This document shows positions 41,401-48,690 of a DNA stretch of 64,000 nt, piece after piece. Below the pieces are notes generated by a model. It searched no databases, was not told the DNA's origin, and saw only the letters and a program-made list of their open reading frames with translations. Made by a program: the position numbers and the translations under genes. Source of the stretch: Pseudonocardia sp. SCN 73-27 (lineage in GTDB: Bacteria; Actinomycetota; Actinomycetes; Mycobacteriales; Pseudonocardiaceae); NCBI GenBank assembly GCA_001725415.1, contig MEGH01000005.1, positions 561-64,560 on the forward strand, written 5' to 3'. Positions within the stretch are counted from its first letter, which is position 1. Every line of letters begins with the position of its first letter.

Positions 41401-41805
41401 GTCGCTGGCCCGGTCGAGGCCGGGGGCCTTGCCGTACCAGAAGCCGGTGACGCCGTCGTGGCGCAGACCGCCGGCGATCGCGGCGAGCTGGGAGCCCTGC
41501 ACGGCGGTGGCGGCGGACTCCTCGTTGAGACCCGGGGTGAAGACGACGCCGTGCTCGTCGAGGAGCGTGCGACGGCGGCCGAGCTCGAGGTCGAACCCGC
41601 CGAGCGGGGAGCCCTCGTAGCCGGAGACGAACATGCGGGTGTCGAGGCCGGCGGCGCGGTCGTGGCGGCGCTGCTGGAACAGCAGCCGGACCAGCGCCTG
41701 GACGCCGGTCATGTGGACGACGCCGTCCTCGGCGACGTAGCGGTCGTCGAGTGAGTACGCGCGCGTGGGCGCGACGATGACCGGGCCGGGTTCGACGATC
41801 GTCAC
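38413..41805 (-). CDS. Fused 2-oxoacid:ferredoxin oxidoreductase (indolepyruvate type)
   Basis: 1130-residue fusion of the alpha, beta and gamma parts. It begins with the TPP-pyrimidine domain (FVSGYEGSPLGGFDLEL; GSQLAAIAGG), then a TPP-phosphate domain (FCSGCPHNTST, GGEGTQWIGMSPF). A 4Fe-4S site VCEGCGDCGQKSNC (about residue 630) is followed by the gamma/POR domain (VRLAGVGGTGVVTVSAILATAA). Reaction: CoA-dependent decarboxylation of aryl or branched 2-oxoacids with ferredoxin as electron acceptor; aerobic actinobacteria carry this version. GTG 41805 follows GGAGG by 4 nt. It is divergent from an Lrp regulator. The stop is inside a palindrome. Confidence 0.92.
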   Translation of the reverse strand: MTIVEPGPVIVAPTRAYSLDDRYVAEDGVVHMTGVQALVRLLFQQRRHDRAAGLDTRMFVSGYEGSPLGGFDLELGRRRTLLDEHGVVFTPGLNEESAATAVQGSQLAAIAGGLRHDGVTGFWYGKAPGLDRASDAIRHANLMGTNRTGGVLAVVGDDPAAKSSSVPCTSEMTFADLAVPTLYPADPSEVVTLGLHGVALSRASGLWAGMKMTTAVADGSATVHAADFGTVRPVMPSSTDFQHTVTGRLLQPTLGPLERDLHGARTEAALRYATANGLNRIPVRTGDDRIGIVAAGKTWLDLRHALDILGLDDDELRRRGVRLLKLGMVHPVEPGIVREFASGLREIVVVEEKRAFLETAIKDVLYGSANAPMVRGKALFPPHGELGSDDVAAGLATVLSGLPSVIAWQEARRPARRGPVMLPLAATRTPYFCSGCPHNTSTAPPEDSLLAAGIGCHTMVLLMDPAQVGEVVGLTQMGGEGTQWIGMSPFVEATHLVQNLGDGTFHHSGSLAIRAAVASGVNITYKLLHNGTVAMTGGQDAVGALGVPAITRLLAVEGVARTIVTTDEPSRYRGVKLAQGVEVWHRDRLEEAQRVLAGIPGVTVLIHDQECAAEKRRKRKRGKAPTPATRVMINERVCEGCGDCGQKSNCLSVQPVDTQFGRKTQIDQSSCNLDFSCLDGDCPSFLSVVPGSLAFSQAPYLAALPEPPSDGRTDVTVRLAGVGGTGVVTVSAILATAAVIAGREVRGLDQTGLAQKGGAVVSDLRISAEPVASAGKLGARECDLYLGADLLVAADKTQLAVTDPSRTVAVVSTTQVPTGAMVTDPTVEFPQVDAVVRRITDSVRAGTYLDARGLAEQLFGEDQYANMILVGAGYQMGALPIPASAIERAIELNGAAVATNIQAFRRGRQAVADPAALDRALSPASVVSPADLAAIVATRVEELTAYQSAAYASSYADLVERVRVAEDAAVPGSTTLASAVAVNLHKLMAYKDEYEVARLSLDPELTASVEKQFGQGAKVAYKLHPPVLRALGMNRKIALRRTAGPAFRTLRAMRRLRGTRFDPFGMAEVRRVERSLITEYRTVVEDLLASLSVDSLPRAVEIAGLPDMVRGYEDIKLASVARYREALRAL

Positions 41806-41860
41806 AGTGCCTCCAGGCAGGTCGCGATGGCGCGACGCTAGGAACGGACCGGGCACCCGT

Positions 41861-41884
41861 CCAGTGCCAATACGGGTTCACTGG
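41861..41884. promoter_or_regulatory. Inverted repeat in the Lrp/oxidoreductase divergent region
   Basis: CCAGTG, 12 bp, CACTGG. It lies between the oxidoreductase start (56 bp) and the Lrp start (53 bp). The size and location suit binding of the Lrp/AsnC protein, which usually autoregulates and controls its neighbour. Confidence 0.45.
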
Positions 41885-41937
41885 GCCATCGGTACAGTCG
41901 CGCCCGGCGAGAACCGCACCGAGGAGGCCAACGGACC

Positions 41938-42420
41938 ATGACTCTCGACGAGCTGGATCGGTCGTTGCTGCAGCTGCTGCTGGAGCACCCGCGGGCCGGG
42001 CTGCGCGAGCACGCCCGCACCCTCGGCGTGGCCCGCGGGACCGTCGCCGCACGGTTCCTGCGGCTGCAGGAGGCCGGGGTCATCTCGGGGCTGGCGCCGT
42101 CGGTGGAGCCGCGGGCGTTCGGCTACTCGATGCTCGCCTTCGTCCATCTCGATCTCACCCAGGGCTACCTCGACTCCGTCGTCGAGGACCTCACCGCGAT
42201 CCCCGAGGTCATCGAGGCCTACACGGTCACCGGCGACGGCGACCTGCTGTGCCATGTCGTTGCCCGGGACACCTCCGAGCTGGAGCACGTCATCCAGCGG
42301 CTGATCGCGGTGCCGGGGGTCGTGCGGACCCGCTCGCAGATGGCCCTGACGCAGCGCATCCCGCACCGCACGCTTCCGCTCGTGCGGGCCGGACGCTGGG
42401 CGCCGACCCGCAGCCGCTGA
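41938..42420 (+). CDS. Lrp/AsnC-family regulator
   Basis: 160 residues: N-terminal helix-turn-helix (LDELDRSLLQLLLEHPRAGLREHARTLG) and C-terminal RAM effector domain (LAFVHLDLTQGYLDSVVEDL, then VTGDGDLLCHVVARDTSELEHVIQRL). It probably senses an amino acid or 2-oxoacid and controls the divergent oxidoreductase gene, for which such acids would be substrates. ATG 41938 has GAGGAG about 9 nt upstream. The next gene is separated by operator site G and its own ribosome site. Confidence 0.9.
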   Translation: MTLDELDRSLLQLLLEHPRAGLREHARTLGVARGTVAARFLRLQEAGVISGLAPSVEPRAFGYSMLAFVHLDLTQGYLDSVVEDLTAIPEVIEAYTVTGDGDLLCHVVARDTSELEHVIQRLIAVPGVVRTRSQMALTQRIPHRTLPLVRAGRWAPTRSR

Positions 42421-42456
42421 CCCCTGCCGCCCGGCCCTTGCGACCCTCACGCGACC

Positions 42457-42480
42457 GGCGTTAGGTTCCTAACGTCGTGA
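42457..42480. promoter_or_regulatory. Operator site G, perfect palindromic form
   Basis: CGTTAGGTTCCTAACG (42459-42474) is a fully symmetric 16-mer. On the minus strand it reads CGTTAGGAACCTAACGCCG, matching site E (CGTTAGAAGTATCACGCCG) in 13 of 19 positions. It precedes the CoxL-like gene by 56 bp. A promoter TTGCGA-N18-TAGGTT (42438-42467) may overlap it. Confidence 0.55.
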
Positions 42481-42530
42481 TCGCCGACACGCGTCACCGG
42501 CGTGCCGGGAGCGAGGACGAGGAGGTCCGT

Positions 42531-44846
42531 ATGGGATCGATGGTCGGCGCGGCGGTCGTCCGCAAGGAGGACCCCGCCCTGCTCACCGGGCGCGGCACCT
42601 ATGTCGACGACATCCGGCTCCCCGGCACCGTCCACATGGTCTACGTGCGCAGCTACCTCGCCCACGCGAAGATCGTCTCGATCGACACCAGCGAAGCCGT
42701 GGCCAAGCCCGGCGTCCTCGGGGTGTGGACCAATGCCGACCTGGAAGGGCTTCCGCCCAACCGCTCGGTCCCCGGCATGGAACGGCCGTGCCTGGCCCGG
42801 GACAAGGTGCGGTTCGTCGGCGAGCCGGTGGCCGTCGTCGTGGCGGCCGACCGCTACGCCGCAGCCGACGCCGCCGAGGCCGTCCTCGTCGAGTACGAGG
42901 AGCTGCCGGTCATGGCGAGCATCGAGGCCGCGACGGCCGAGGGCGCCGTGCCGATCCTCGACGGGCTCGAGTCCAACGTGGTCCTGGAGCAGGTCCTCTC
43001 CGCGACCGACGCCGAGGCCGAGCTCGCCGCCGCCCCGCACCGGCTCGCGATCCACCTCAAGAACCAGCGCTGCGCCGCGGTTCCCCTGGAGCCGACGGTG
43101 TGTCTCGCCGACTGGCAGGCCTCCGGCCTCACGCTCTGGGCCACCACACAGACCCCGCACCACTCCCGCAACGAGCTGGCCGCGATGTTCGGGCTCTCCC
43201 AGCAGGAGGTCCGGGTCGTGGCACCCGACGTCGGCGGCGGGTTCGGCGCCAAGGCGTCGTGCTACCCCGAGTTCATCCTCACCGCGGAGCTGTCCAAGCG
43301 GCTGCGACGTCCGGTGAAGTTCGTCGAGACGCGCAGCGAGAACATGACCTCGATGGTCCATGGGCGGGCCCAGGACCACGACATCGAGGTCGGCTTCGAC
43401 GACGACGGCACCCTCCTCGCGCTGCGCGTGCGGATCACCCAGGACTGCGGTGGCTGGCCCGACGCCACGGGCATCGGGCTGCCGACGCTGACGTCGTTCA
43501 TGGCCGGTGGCTGCTACAAGATCCCGGTCATCGCGCCGAGCTTTCGGTCCGTCGTCACCAACACGACGCCCGTCGGCGCCTACCGGGGCGCCGGCCGCCC
43601 CGAGGCGTCGTTCATGATCGAGCGGGTCGTCGACCACGTGGCCGCCGAGCTGGGCCTCGACCCCCTCGACGTGCGGCGGCGCAACTTCGTCCAGCCCGGC
43701 GAGATGCCGTTCGCGACGCAGTTCGAGGGCATCGTCTACGACGAGGCCGACTTCCCCGGCGCCCTCGACAAACTCCTGACCACGATCGATTACGCCGCGA
43801 TGCGCGCCGACCAGGCCGCCCGCCGCGACGACCCGAGCAAGCCGTTGCTGGGCATCGGGTTCTCGACGTTCGTCGAGATGGGCGGCTTCGGGCCGACGCC
43901 GCTGTTCGAGCAGTTCGGCTACGTCGGCGGCTGGGAGTCGGCCAACGTCCGGCTCAACACCGACGGCTCCGCGGTCATCAAGGTCGGCACCTCCCCGCAC
44001 GGGCAGGGCCACCAGACGGCGTTCGCGCAGATCGTCGCCGACGAGCTGTCGATCCCCTTCGACCGGATCAGCCTCGTCCACGGCGACACCGCGACCGTGC
44101 AGGAGGGCATCGGCACGATGGGCAGCCGCGGCGCGCCCGTCGGCGGCTCGGCGGTGTTCCAGGCCGCGGGCAAGGTGCGCGCCAAGGCGATGAAGATCGC
44201 CGCGCACATGTTGGAGGCCGACGAGTCCGACCTCGAGCTCGTCGACGGCCGGTTCGCCGTCAAGGGCGCACCCGACCAGGGCGTCACCATGGCGGAGGTC
44301 GCCATCCGCTCGTTCAAACCGCACCTGCTGCCCGACGGCTTCGACCTCGGCCTCGACGAGACCGCCTACTTCGAGCCGTCCAACCTTTCCTACCCGTCGG
44401 GGGCGCACTGCTGCGTCGTCGAGGTCGACCGCGAGACCGGCTGGGTCAAGGTCGCCCGCTACATCGCCGTCGACGACTGCGGCACCGTCATCAACCCGCT
44501 GATGGCCGCGGGTCAGATCCACGGCGGCGTCGCGCAGGGCATCGCGCAGGCGCTGATCGAGGAGGTCCGCTACGGCGCCGACGGCCAGCCCGCGACGGGC
44601 ACCCTCGTCGACTACACGCTGCCGTCGGCCATGGACCTGCCCCGCTACGAGTGCGACCACATCGTCACCAAGACCAGCTTCAATCCTCTGGGCGCCAAGG
44701 GCCTCGGCGAGTCCGGCGCCACCGCCGCGCCGCAGGCCGTCGTCAACGCGGTCGTCGACGCGCTGGGCCACCTCGGGGTGCGCGACGTCGAGATGCCGTG
44801 CACGCCGCAGAAGGTCTGGCGCATCCTGCAGCAGAAGGCGAGCTGA
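42531..44846 (+). CDS. Molybdenum hydroxylase large subunit (CoxL/xanthine dehydrogenase family, form II-like)
   Basis: 771 residues. Signatures: [20 protein letters not shown] (molybdopterin contact), [13 protein letters not shown]-type [19 protein letters not shown] and the catalytic Glu in [16 protein letters not shown] is the form II CoxL or generic aldehyde/xanthine oxidase motif; true form I CO dehydrogenase has a Cys in AYRCSFR. So it is a hydroxylase of an N-heterocycle, aldehyde or acyl group rather than CO. ATG 42531 follows GGAGGT. The next gene encodes the 2Fe-2S subunit 1 bp later. No medium FAD subunit gene is present. Confidence 0.92.
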   Translation: MGSMVGAAVVRKEDPALLTGRGTYVDDIRLPGTVHMVYVRSYLAHAKIVSIDTSEAVAKPGVLGVWTNADLEGLPPNRSVPGMERPCLARDKVRFVGEPVAVVVAADRYAAADAAEAVLVEYEELPVMASIEAATAEGAVPILDGLESNVVLEQVLSATDAEAELAAAPHRLAIHLKNQRCAAVPLEPTVCLADWQASGLTLWATTQTPHHSRNELAAMFGLSQQEVRVVAPDVGGGFGAKASCYPEFILTAELSKRLRRPVKFVETRSENMTSMVHGRAQDHDIEVGFDDDGTLLALRVRITQDCGGWPDATGIGLPTLTSFMAGGCYKIPVIAPSFRSVVTNTTPVGAYRGAGRPEASFMIERVVDHVAAELGLDPLDVRRRNFVQPGEMPFATQFEGIVYDEADFPGALDKLLTTIDYAAMRADQAARRDDPSKPLLGIGFSTFVEMGGFGPTPLFEQFGYVGGWESANVRLNTDGSAVIKVGTSPHGQGHQTAFAQIVADELSIPFDRISLVHGDTATVQEGIGTMGSRGAPVGGSAVFQAAGKVRAKAMKIAAHMLEADESDLELVDGRFAVKGAPDQGVTMAEVAIRSFKPHLLPDGFDLGLDETAYFEPSNLSYPSGAHCCVVEVDRETGWVKVARYIAVDDCGTVINPLMAAGQIHGGVAQGIAQALIEEVRYGADGQPATGTLVDYTLPSAMDLPRYECDHIVTKTSFNPLGAKGLGESGATAAPQAVVNAVVDALGHLGVRDVEMPCTPQKVWRILQQKAS

Positions 44847-44847
44847 C

Positions 44848-45351
44848 ATGTCCCACCACAAGATCACCGTGACGGTCAACGGCGCCGCGAGCGAGGACGA
44901 GGTCGAGTCCCGGCTGCTGCTCGTGCACTACCTGCGCGAGGTGCGCAACCTGACCGGCACCCACGTCGGCTGCGACACCTCCAACTGCGGCGCCTGCACC
45001 GTCATGCTCGACGGGCAGACCGTGAAGTCCTGCTCCGTGCTGGCCGTGGCCGCCGACGGCGCCGACGTCCTCACCGTCGAGGGGCTGGCCGCCGACGGCG
45101 AGATGTCCCCGGTGCAGCAGGGCTTCCAGCAGTGCCACGGCCTGCAGTGCGGCTACTGCACCCCCGGCATGGTCATGGCCGCCACCGGCCTGCTGCTGGA
45201 GAACCCCGACCCCGACGAGGACGAGGTGCGCGAGGGCATCGAGGGCAACCTCTGCCGCTGCACCGGCTACTCGATGATCGTCGACTCGGTGCGCTGGGCG
45301 GCTTCACACGGTGGCGCCGGTGAGGTCGCGACGCGGCACGCCGCTCATTGA
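44848..45351 (+). CDS. Molybdenum hydroxylase small 2Fe-2S subunit (CoxS-like)
   Basis: 167 residues with both 2Fe-2S sites: [14 protein letters not shown] with a fourth Cys in KSCSV (plant-type, N-terminal), and [11 protein letters not shown] with NLCRCTGY (C-terminal). It carries electrons from the molybdenum cofactor to an FAD subunit. Start ATG 44848, one base after the large-subunit stop. The order is large then small, with no FAD-binding medium subunit in the window. The SDR at 45386 follows in the same direction after 34 bp, with its own GGAGG. Confidence 0.93.
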   Translation: MSHHKITVTVNGAASEDEVESRLLLVHYLREVRNLTGTHVGCDTSNCGACTVMLDGQTVKSCSVLAVAADGADVLTVEGLAADGEMSPVQQGFQQCHGLQCGYCTPGMVMAATGLLLENPDPDEDEVREGIEGNLCRCTGYSMIVDSVRWAASHGGAGEVATRHAAH

Positions 45352-45385
45352 TCCCGCTCTCGCACAACCACATCCGGAGGTGCCG

Positions 45386-46228
45386 ATGCCCGCAGTGCTG
45401 CGCGGCCTCGAAGGCAAGAACGTCCTGATCACCGGTGCCGGCAAGGGGCAGGGCGCCAGCCACGCCCGCGCCTTCGCCGACGCCGGCGCCAACGTCGCGG
45501 CGCTCGACATCACCGACCCGATCCCCGACATCTACCCCCTCGCGACCGAGGCGATGCTCACCGAGACCGTCGAGGAGGTCGAGGCCCGCGGCGGCCGCGC
45601 CATCGCGCTCCCCTGCGACATCCGCGACGTCGACCAGGTCGAGGCCGCCGTCGCCAAGGCCCTCGGGTTCTTCGACAACCGCATCGACGTGCTCGTCTGC
45701 AACGCGGGGGTCGCCGCGCTCGACTCCATCCAGGACATGCGCCCCCACGTCATGGACGCCGTGATAGACACGATCGTCAAGGGGCACATGTACGTCGCCA
45801 AGTTCGTGGTGCCGCAGATGATCGGGCGTCGCGCCGGGAAGATCGTCAACATCTCCTCCGGGGTCACCGGGTCCGGGCACGCGATGCTCTCGCACTACGT
45901 CGCGGCCAAGCACGCCATGGAGGGCCTCACCACGGCCTGGGCGTTCGAGCTCGCCGAGTTCTCCATCAACGTCAACTGCATCGCCCCGGCGACGATCAAG
46001 CCCGGCGAGGGGCGCGGCTCCGGCATGGTGTCGGGGCTCGCGGGCGAGGTCGACATGACCCCCGAGGCCGCCTTCGAGATGTTCTCCGCCGCAGGCAACA
46101 TGCCCGGCGAGAAGTGGCGCACCGAGGCACAGAACATCACCGACGCGGTGCTGTTCCTCGCCTCCGACAACGCCGACCAGATCACCGGCACCGTGCTGCG
46201 TGTCGACGCCGGACAGGGAGCGAAGTGA
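45386..46228 (+). CDS. Mycofactocin-coupled SDR-family oxidoreductase
   Basis: 280 residues. TGAGKGQG at the cofactor site, DITDPIPDIYPLATEAML insertion after the second strand, CDIRDVDQVEAAV, CNAG, and YVAAK with the catalytic Tyr and Lys. The YPLAT-containing insertion is the mark of the SDR subfamily that holds its nicotinamide tightly and depends on mycofactocin; carveol dehydrogenase (LimC) belongs here. ATG 45386 follows GGAGG by 6 nt. It overlaps a second SDR by 4 bp. Substrate: probably a cyclic or aromatic secondary alcohol, inferred from neighbours. It fits with the NDMA-type dehydrogenase at 3722. Confidence 0.9.
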   Translation: MPAVLRGLEGKNVLITGAGKGQGASHARAFADAGANVAALDITDPIPDIYPLATEAMLTETVEEVEARGGRAIALPCDIRDVDQVEAAVAKALGFFDNRIDVLVCNAGVAALDSIQDMRPHVMDAVIDTIVKGHMYVAKFVVPQMIGRRAGKIVNISSGVTGSGHAMLSHYVAAKHAMEGLTTAWAFELAEFSINVNCIAPATIKPGEGRGSGMVSGLAGEVDMTPEAAFEMFSAAGNMPGEKWRTEAQNITDAVLFLASDNADQITGTVLRVDAGQGAK

Positions 46229-46908
46229 GCAAGGTACTGATCACGGGGGCCGCGTCGGGGATCGGCGCGGGCACCGCGGCGCTGCTGCGCGAGCAGGGCT
46301 GGGACGTCGTCGGCGCAGATCTGAAGCCGGCCGACGGCATCCTCGAGCTCGACGCCGCCGACGAGCACGCGTGGGATCGCGTCCTCGACGAGGCCGGCCC
46401 GGTCGACGCACTCGTCAACTGCGCCGGGTTCCGCAGCCGGGCCCCGATCGTCGACCTCGAGGTCGAGGAGTGGGACCGGATGATGGCCGTGCACGTGCGC
46501 GGCACCTTCCTGGGCATCCGCGGCTGCGCGCGTCGCTGGCTCGCCTCCGGGAAGCCCGGTGCGGTCGTGGCCATCGCGTCGGTGACCGCCACCCACGCCG
46601 TCGGTGGGCAGCCGCACTACGTCGCCGCCAAGGCGGGCGTCGCCGGGCTGGTTCGCGCCGCCGCGGTCGAGCTCGCGTCCTCGAACATCCGGGTCAACGC
46701 CATCGCGCCCGGCATCATCGCCACCCCGATGACCGCCGACCGCCTGGGCAACGCCGAGCAGAAGCAGTGGCTCGTCGACCGGGTCCCGGCGGGCGACCAC
46801 GGCGAGGTCTCCGACATCGCCGGTGCCGCGGCCTACCTGATCTCCGACGCCGCCCGCTACGTCAACGGCGTCCTGCTCCCCGTCGACGGCGCGTGGAGCG
46901 CCTGCTGA
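46225..46908 (+). CDS. Short-chain dehydrogenase/reductase
   Basis: 227 residues, a little short for the family (about 250). TGAASGIG, NCAG, Ser in IASVTATHAV, YVAAK and PGIIATPMTADRLG are intact, with the C-terminal GVLLPVDGAW. GTG 46225 overlaps the previous stop (GTGA). The close coupling to the mycofactocin-type SDR suggests that both act on the same alcohol or ketone. Palindrome copy 4 lies 22 bp past its stop and closes the operon from 42531 to 46908. Confidence 0.9.
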   Translation: MSKVLITGAASGIGAGTAALLREQGWDVVGADLKPADGILELDAADEHAWDRVLDEAGPVDALVNCAGFRSRAPIVDLEVEEWDRMMAVHVRGTFLGIRGCARRWLASGKPGAVVAIASVTATHAVGGQPHYVAAKAGVAGLVRAAAVELASSNIRVNAIAPGIIATPMTADRLGNAEQKQWLVDRVPAGDHGEVSDIAGAAAYLISDAARYVNGVLLPVDGAWSAC

Positions 46909-46929
46909 CGTTTCCGCAGCTCAGACCCT

Positions 46930-46969
46930 GTGAGCGGTGATGGTCGCCATAGCGACCATCACCGCTCAC
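46930..46969. terminator. 40-bp palindrome, copy 4
   Basis: GTGAGCGGTGATGGTCGC, CATA, GCGACCATCACCGCTCAC. The arms differ from the other copies but are fully paired. CAGACCCT upstream and AGGGGTCTG downstream extend the stem with one bulge. It ends the CoxL-SDR operon. Confidence 0.75.
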
Positions 46970-47051
46970 AGGGGTCTGGTCCACGCGCGGTGCGGCGGGC
47001 CCGGTGCCAGAGGGGTTGACCCGGGTCGTGGGGACGAAAAGGATGCGGCAC

Positions 47052-48122
47052 ATGCAGTTGCTCCCCGGGGTGCGGTCCGTCGTCGTTCCCACCGACCGGT
47101 TGGAGGTGCACCTCGTCGAGTCCGGTCCCGAGGACGGCATCCCGGTCGTCATGGTGCACGGCAACCTGTCGACCGGCCGGTTCTTCGAGCACCTCTTCCC
47201 CGGCGCCCCGGAGGGCTACCGGATCGTCGCCCCGGACATGCGAGGCTTCGGCGACACCGAGCGGCTCCCCCTCGACGCGACCCGCGGGCTGGCCGACTGG
47301 GCCGACGACGTCGCCGCCCTGCTGCGCACCCTGGGCATCGAGCGGCCGGTGCACCTGCTCGGCTGGTCGACGGCCGGGGCGGCGATCGTCGACTTCGCCA
47401 GCGAGCACGCGGTTGCGTCGTTGACATTCCTGGACCCGGTGTCGCCGTACGGGTTCGGCGGTGTCCATGCCGATGGGACACCCTGCTTCCCCGACTGGGC
47501 GGGCTCGGGTGGGGGCATCGTCAACCCCGAGGTGGTGCGCCGGATCGCCGAGGGCGACGACAGCACGGAGAGCCCGTTCTCGATCCGGTCGGTGATGCGC
47601 ACGGCCTACTGGCTGGAGTCGCACACCGAGCCGAGGGAGGACCTGTTCGTCGCCGAGGTGCTCAAGACCGTCACCGGCGCCGACAACTATCCGGGCGACG
47701 CGACGCCCTCGCCGAACTGGCCCGGCACCGCGCCGGGCACGACGGGGATCATCAACGCCCTGTCCCCCAAGTACTGCAACTGGACGCGGGTGGTCGACCT
47801 CGACCCCAAGCCGCCGGTGCTCTGGACACACGGCGCGGAGGACTCGGTCGTCTCCGACACGTCGATGCAGGACCTCGGGACGTTGGGCGAGCTGGGGTAC
47901 GTGCCCGGCTGGCCGGGTGCCGACGTCTTCGGGTCGCAGCCGATGGTCTCCCAGATCCGGGAGGTGCTGGGCCGCTACGCGGCGGCCGGCGGGCGCGTCC
48001 GGACCGAGATCGTGCCGGGTGCGGGGCACAGTCCGCACCTGGAGCAGCAGCAGCTGTGGGAGTCGGTCTTCTGGGAGTTCATCGGCACCGCCGAGCGCGG
48101 GGCGACTACGACGATCGGGTGA
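47052..48122 (+). CDS. Alpha/beta hydrolase
   Basis: 356 residues from ATG 47052 (AAAGGA 8 nt before it); in-frame starts at 47004 and 47043 are possible. The oxyanion motif is VMVHGNLSTGRF, the nucleophile elbow GWSTAG (Ser), then DMRGFGDTERL, WTHGAEDSVV with the acid, and GAGHSPHLEQ with the catalytic His. The family contains lactonases, esterases and C-C hydrolases. It has its own promoter region after palindrome copy 4 and is followed after 40 bp by the sigma factor gene. The substrate is unknown. Confidence 0.85.
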   Translation: MQLLPGVRSVVVPTDRLEVHLVESGPEDGIPVVMVHGNLSTGRFFEHLFPGAPEGYRIVAPDMRGFGDTERLPLDATRGLADWADDVAALLRTLGIERPVHLLGWSTAGAAIVDFASEHAVASLTFLDPVSPYGFGGVHADGTPCFPDWAGSGGGIVNPEVVRRIAEGDDSTESPFSIRSVMRTAYWLESHTEPREDLFVAEVLKTVTGADNYPGDATPSPNWPGTAPGTTGIINALSPKYCNWTRVVDLDPKPPVLWTHGAEDSVVSDTSMQDLGTLGELGYVPGWPGADVFGSQPMVSQIREVLGRYAAAGGRVRTEIVPGAGHSPHLEQQQLWESVFWEFIGTAERGATTTIG

Positions 48123-48162
48123 ACCGCCGACGGGAATCGCGGGCGGGGGACGAGGAAGGGTC

Positions 48163-48690
48163 GTGAACCGCGACGAGCAGGTCAGGCCCGACCCGGGTCT
48201 CGCCCTGCTGTCGTTGTACGACACCGCACTGCCGGAGGTCTACGGCTACCTGCTCGCCCGCTGCGGGCGGAAGGCGCTGGCCGAGGACCTCACCGCGGAG
48301 ACGTTCCTGGCCGCGGTGCAGGAGTGCCGTCGGACGAGCACGGATCCGACGATCGGCTGGCTGGTCGGCATCGCCCGGCACAAGCTCGCCGACCATTGGC
48401 GGGCGCTTGCCCGCGAGGAACGAGGCCTGCACGCGGTCGCCTCGCAGCACGAACCCGAGGCCGATCCGTGGGACGAGGAGATCGACGCGCTGCTGGCGCG
48501 CGAGGTGCTGGGTGAGCAGAGCCCGCTGCACCGCGCGGCGCTGACGTTGCGCTATCTCGACGGTCTGCCCGTCGGCGAGGTGGCCGGGGTCCTGGGCCGC
48601 AGCGAGCGGGCCACCGAGTCCGTCCTGGCCCGGGCACGGACCGCGTTCCGGCACACGTACCTGCGACGCACGGGAGGGGACACGGCATGA
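48163..48690 (+). CDS. ECF RNA polymerase sigma factor
   Basis: 175 residues. Sigma region 2 contains ALLSLYDTALPEVYGYLLARCG, AEDLTAETFLAAV and GWLVGIARHKLADHWR; region 4 has LHRAALTLRYLDGLPVGEVAGVLGRSERATESVLARAR. Both are typical of the extracytoplasmic-function class. GTG 48163 follows AGGAAGGG by about 4 nt. Its stop overlaps the next gene by 4 bp (ATGA). The overlapping partner is not a standard anti-sigma factor but a VOC protein with an anti-sigma-like N-terminus. Confidence 0.9.
   Translation: MNRDEQVRPDPGLALLSLYDTALPEVYGYLLARCGRKALAEDLTAETFLAAVQECRRTSTDPTIGWLVGIARHKLADHWRALAREERGLHAVASQHEPEADPWDEEIDALLAREVLGEQSPLHRAALTLRYLDGLPVGEVAGVLGRSERATESVLARARTAFRHTYLRRTGGDTA

Noticed and set aside
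38306-42052. 1248-codon minus-strand frame overlapping the 2-oxoacid oxidoreductase
   Set aside because: Shifted shadow of the real gene, Arg/Pro-rich with no domain; the adjacent frame has all family motifs.
42447-44879. 810-codon minus-strand frame opposite the CoxL-like gene
   Set aside because: Antisense shadow with Val/Asp/Gly/Arg bias; the CoxL frame has complete family motifs.
42531-45351. Aerobic carbon monoxide dehydrogenase
   Set aside because: The large subunit has AYRGAGR, not the Cys-containing form I motif, and no medium subunit is present.
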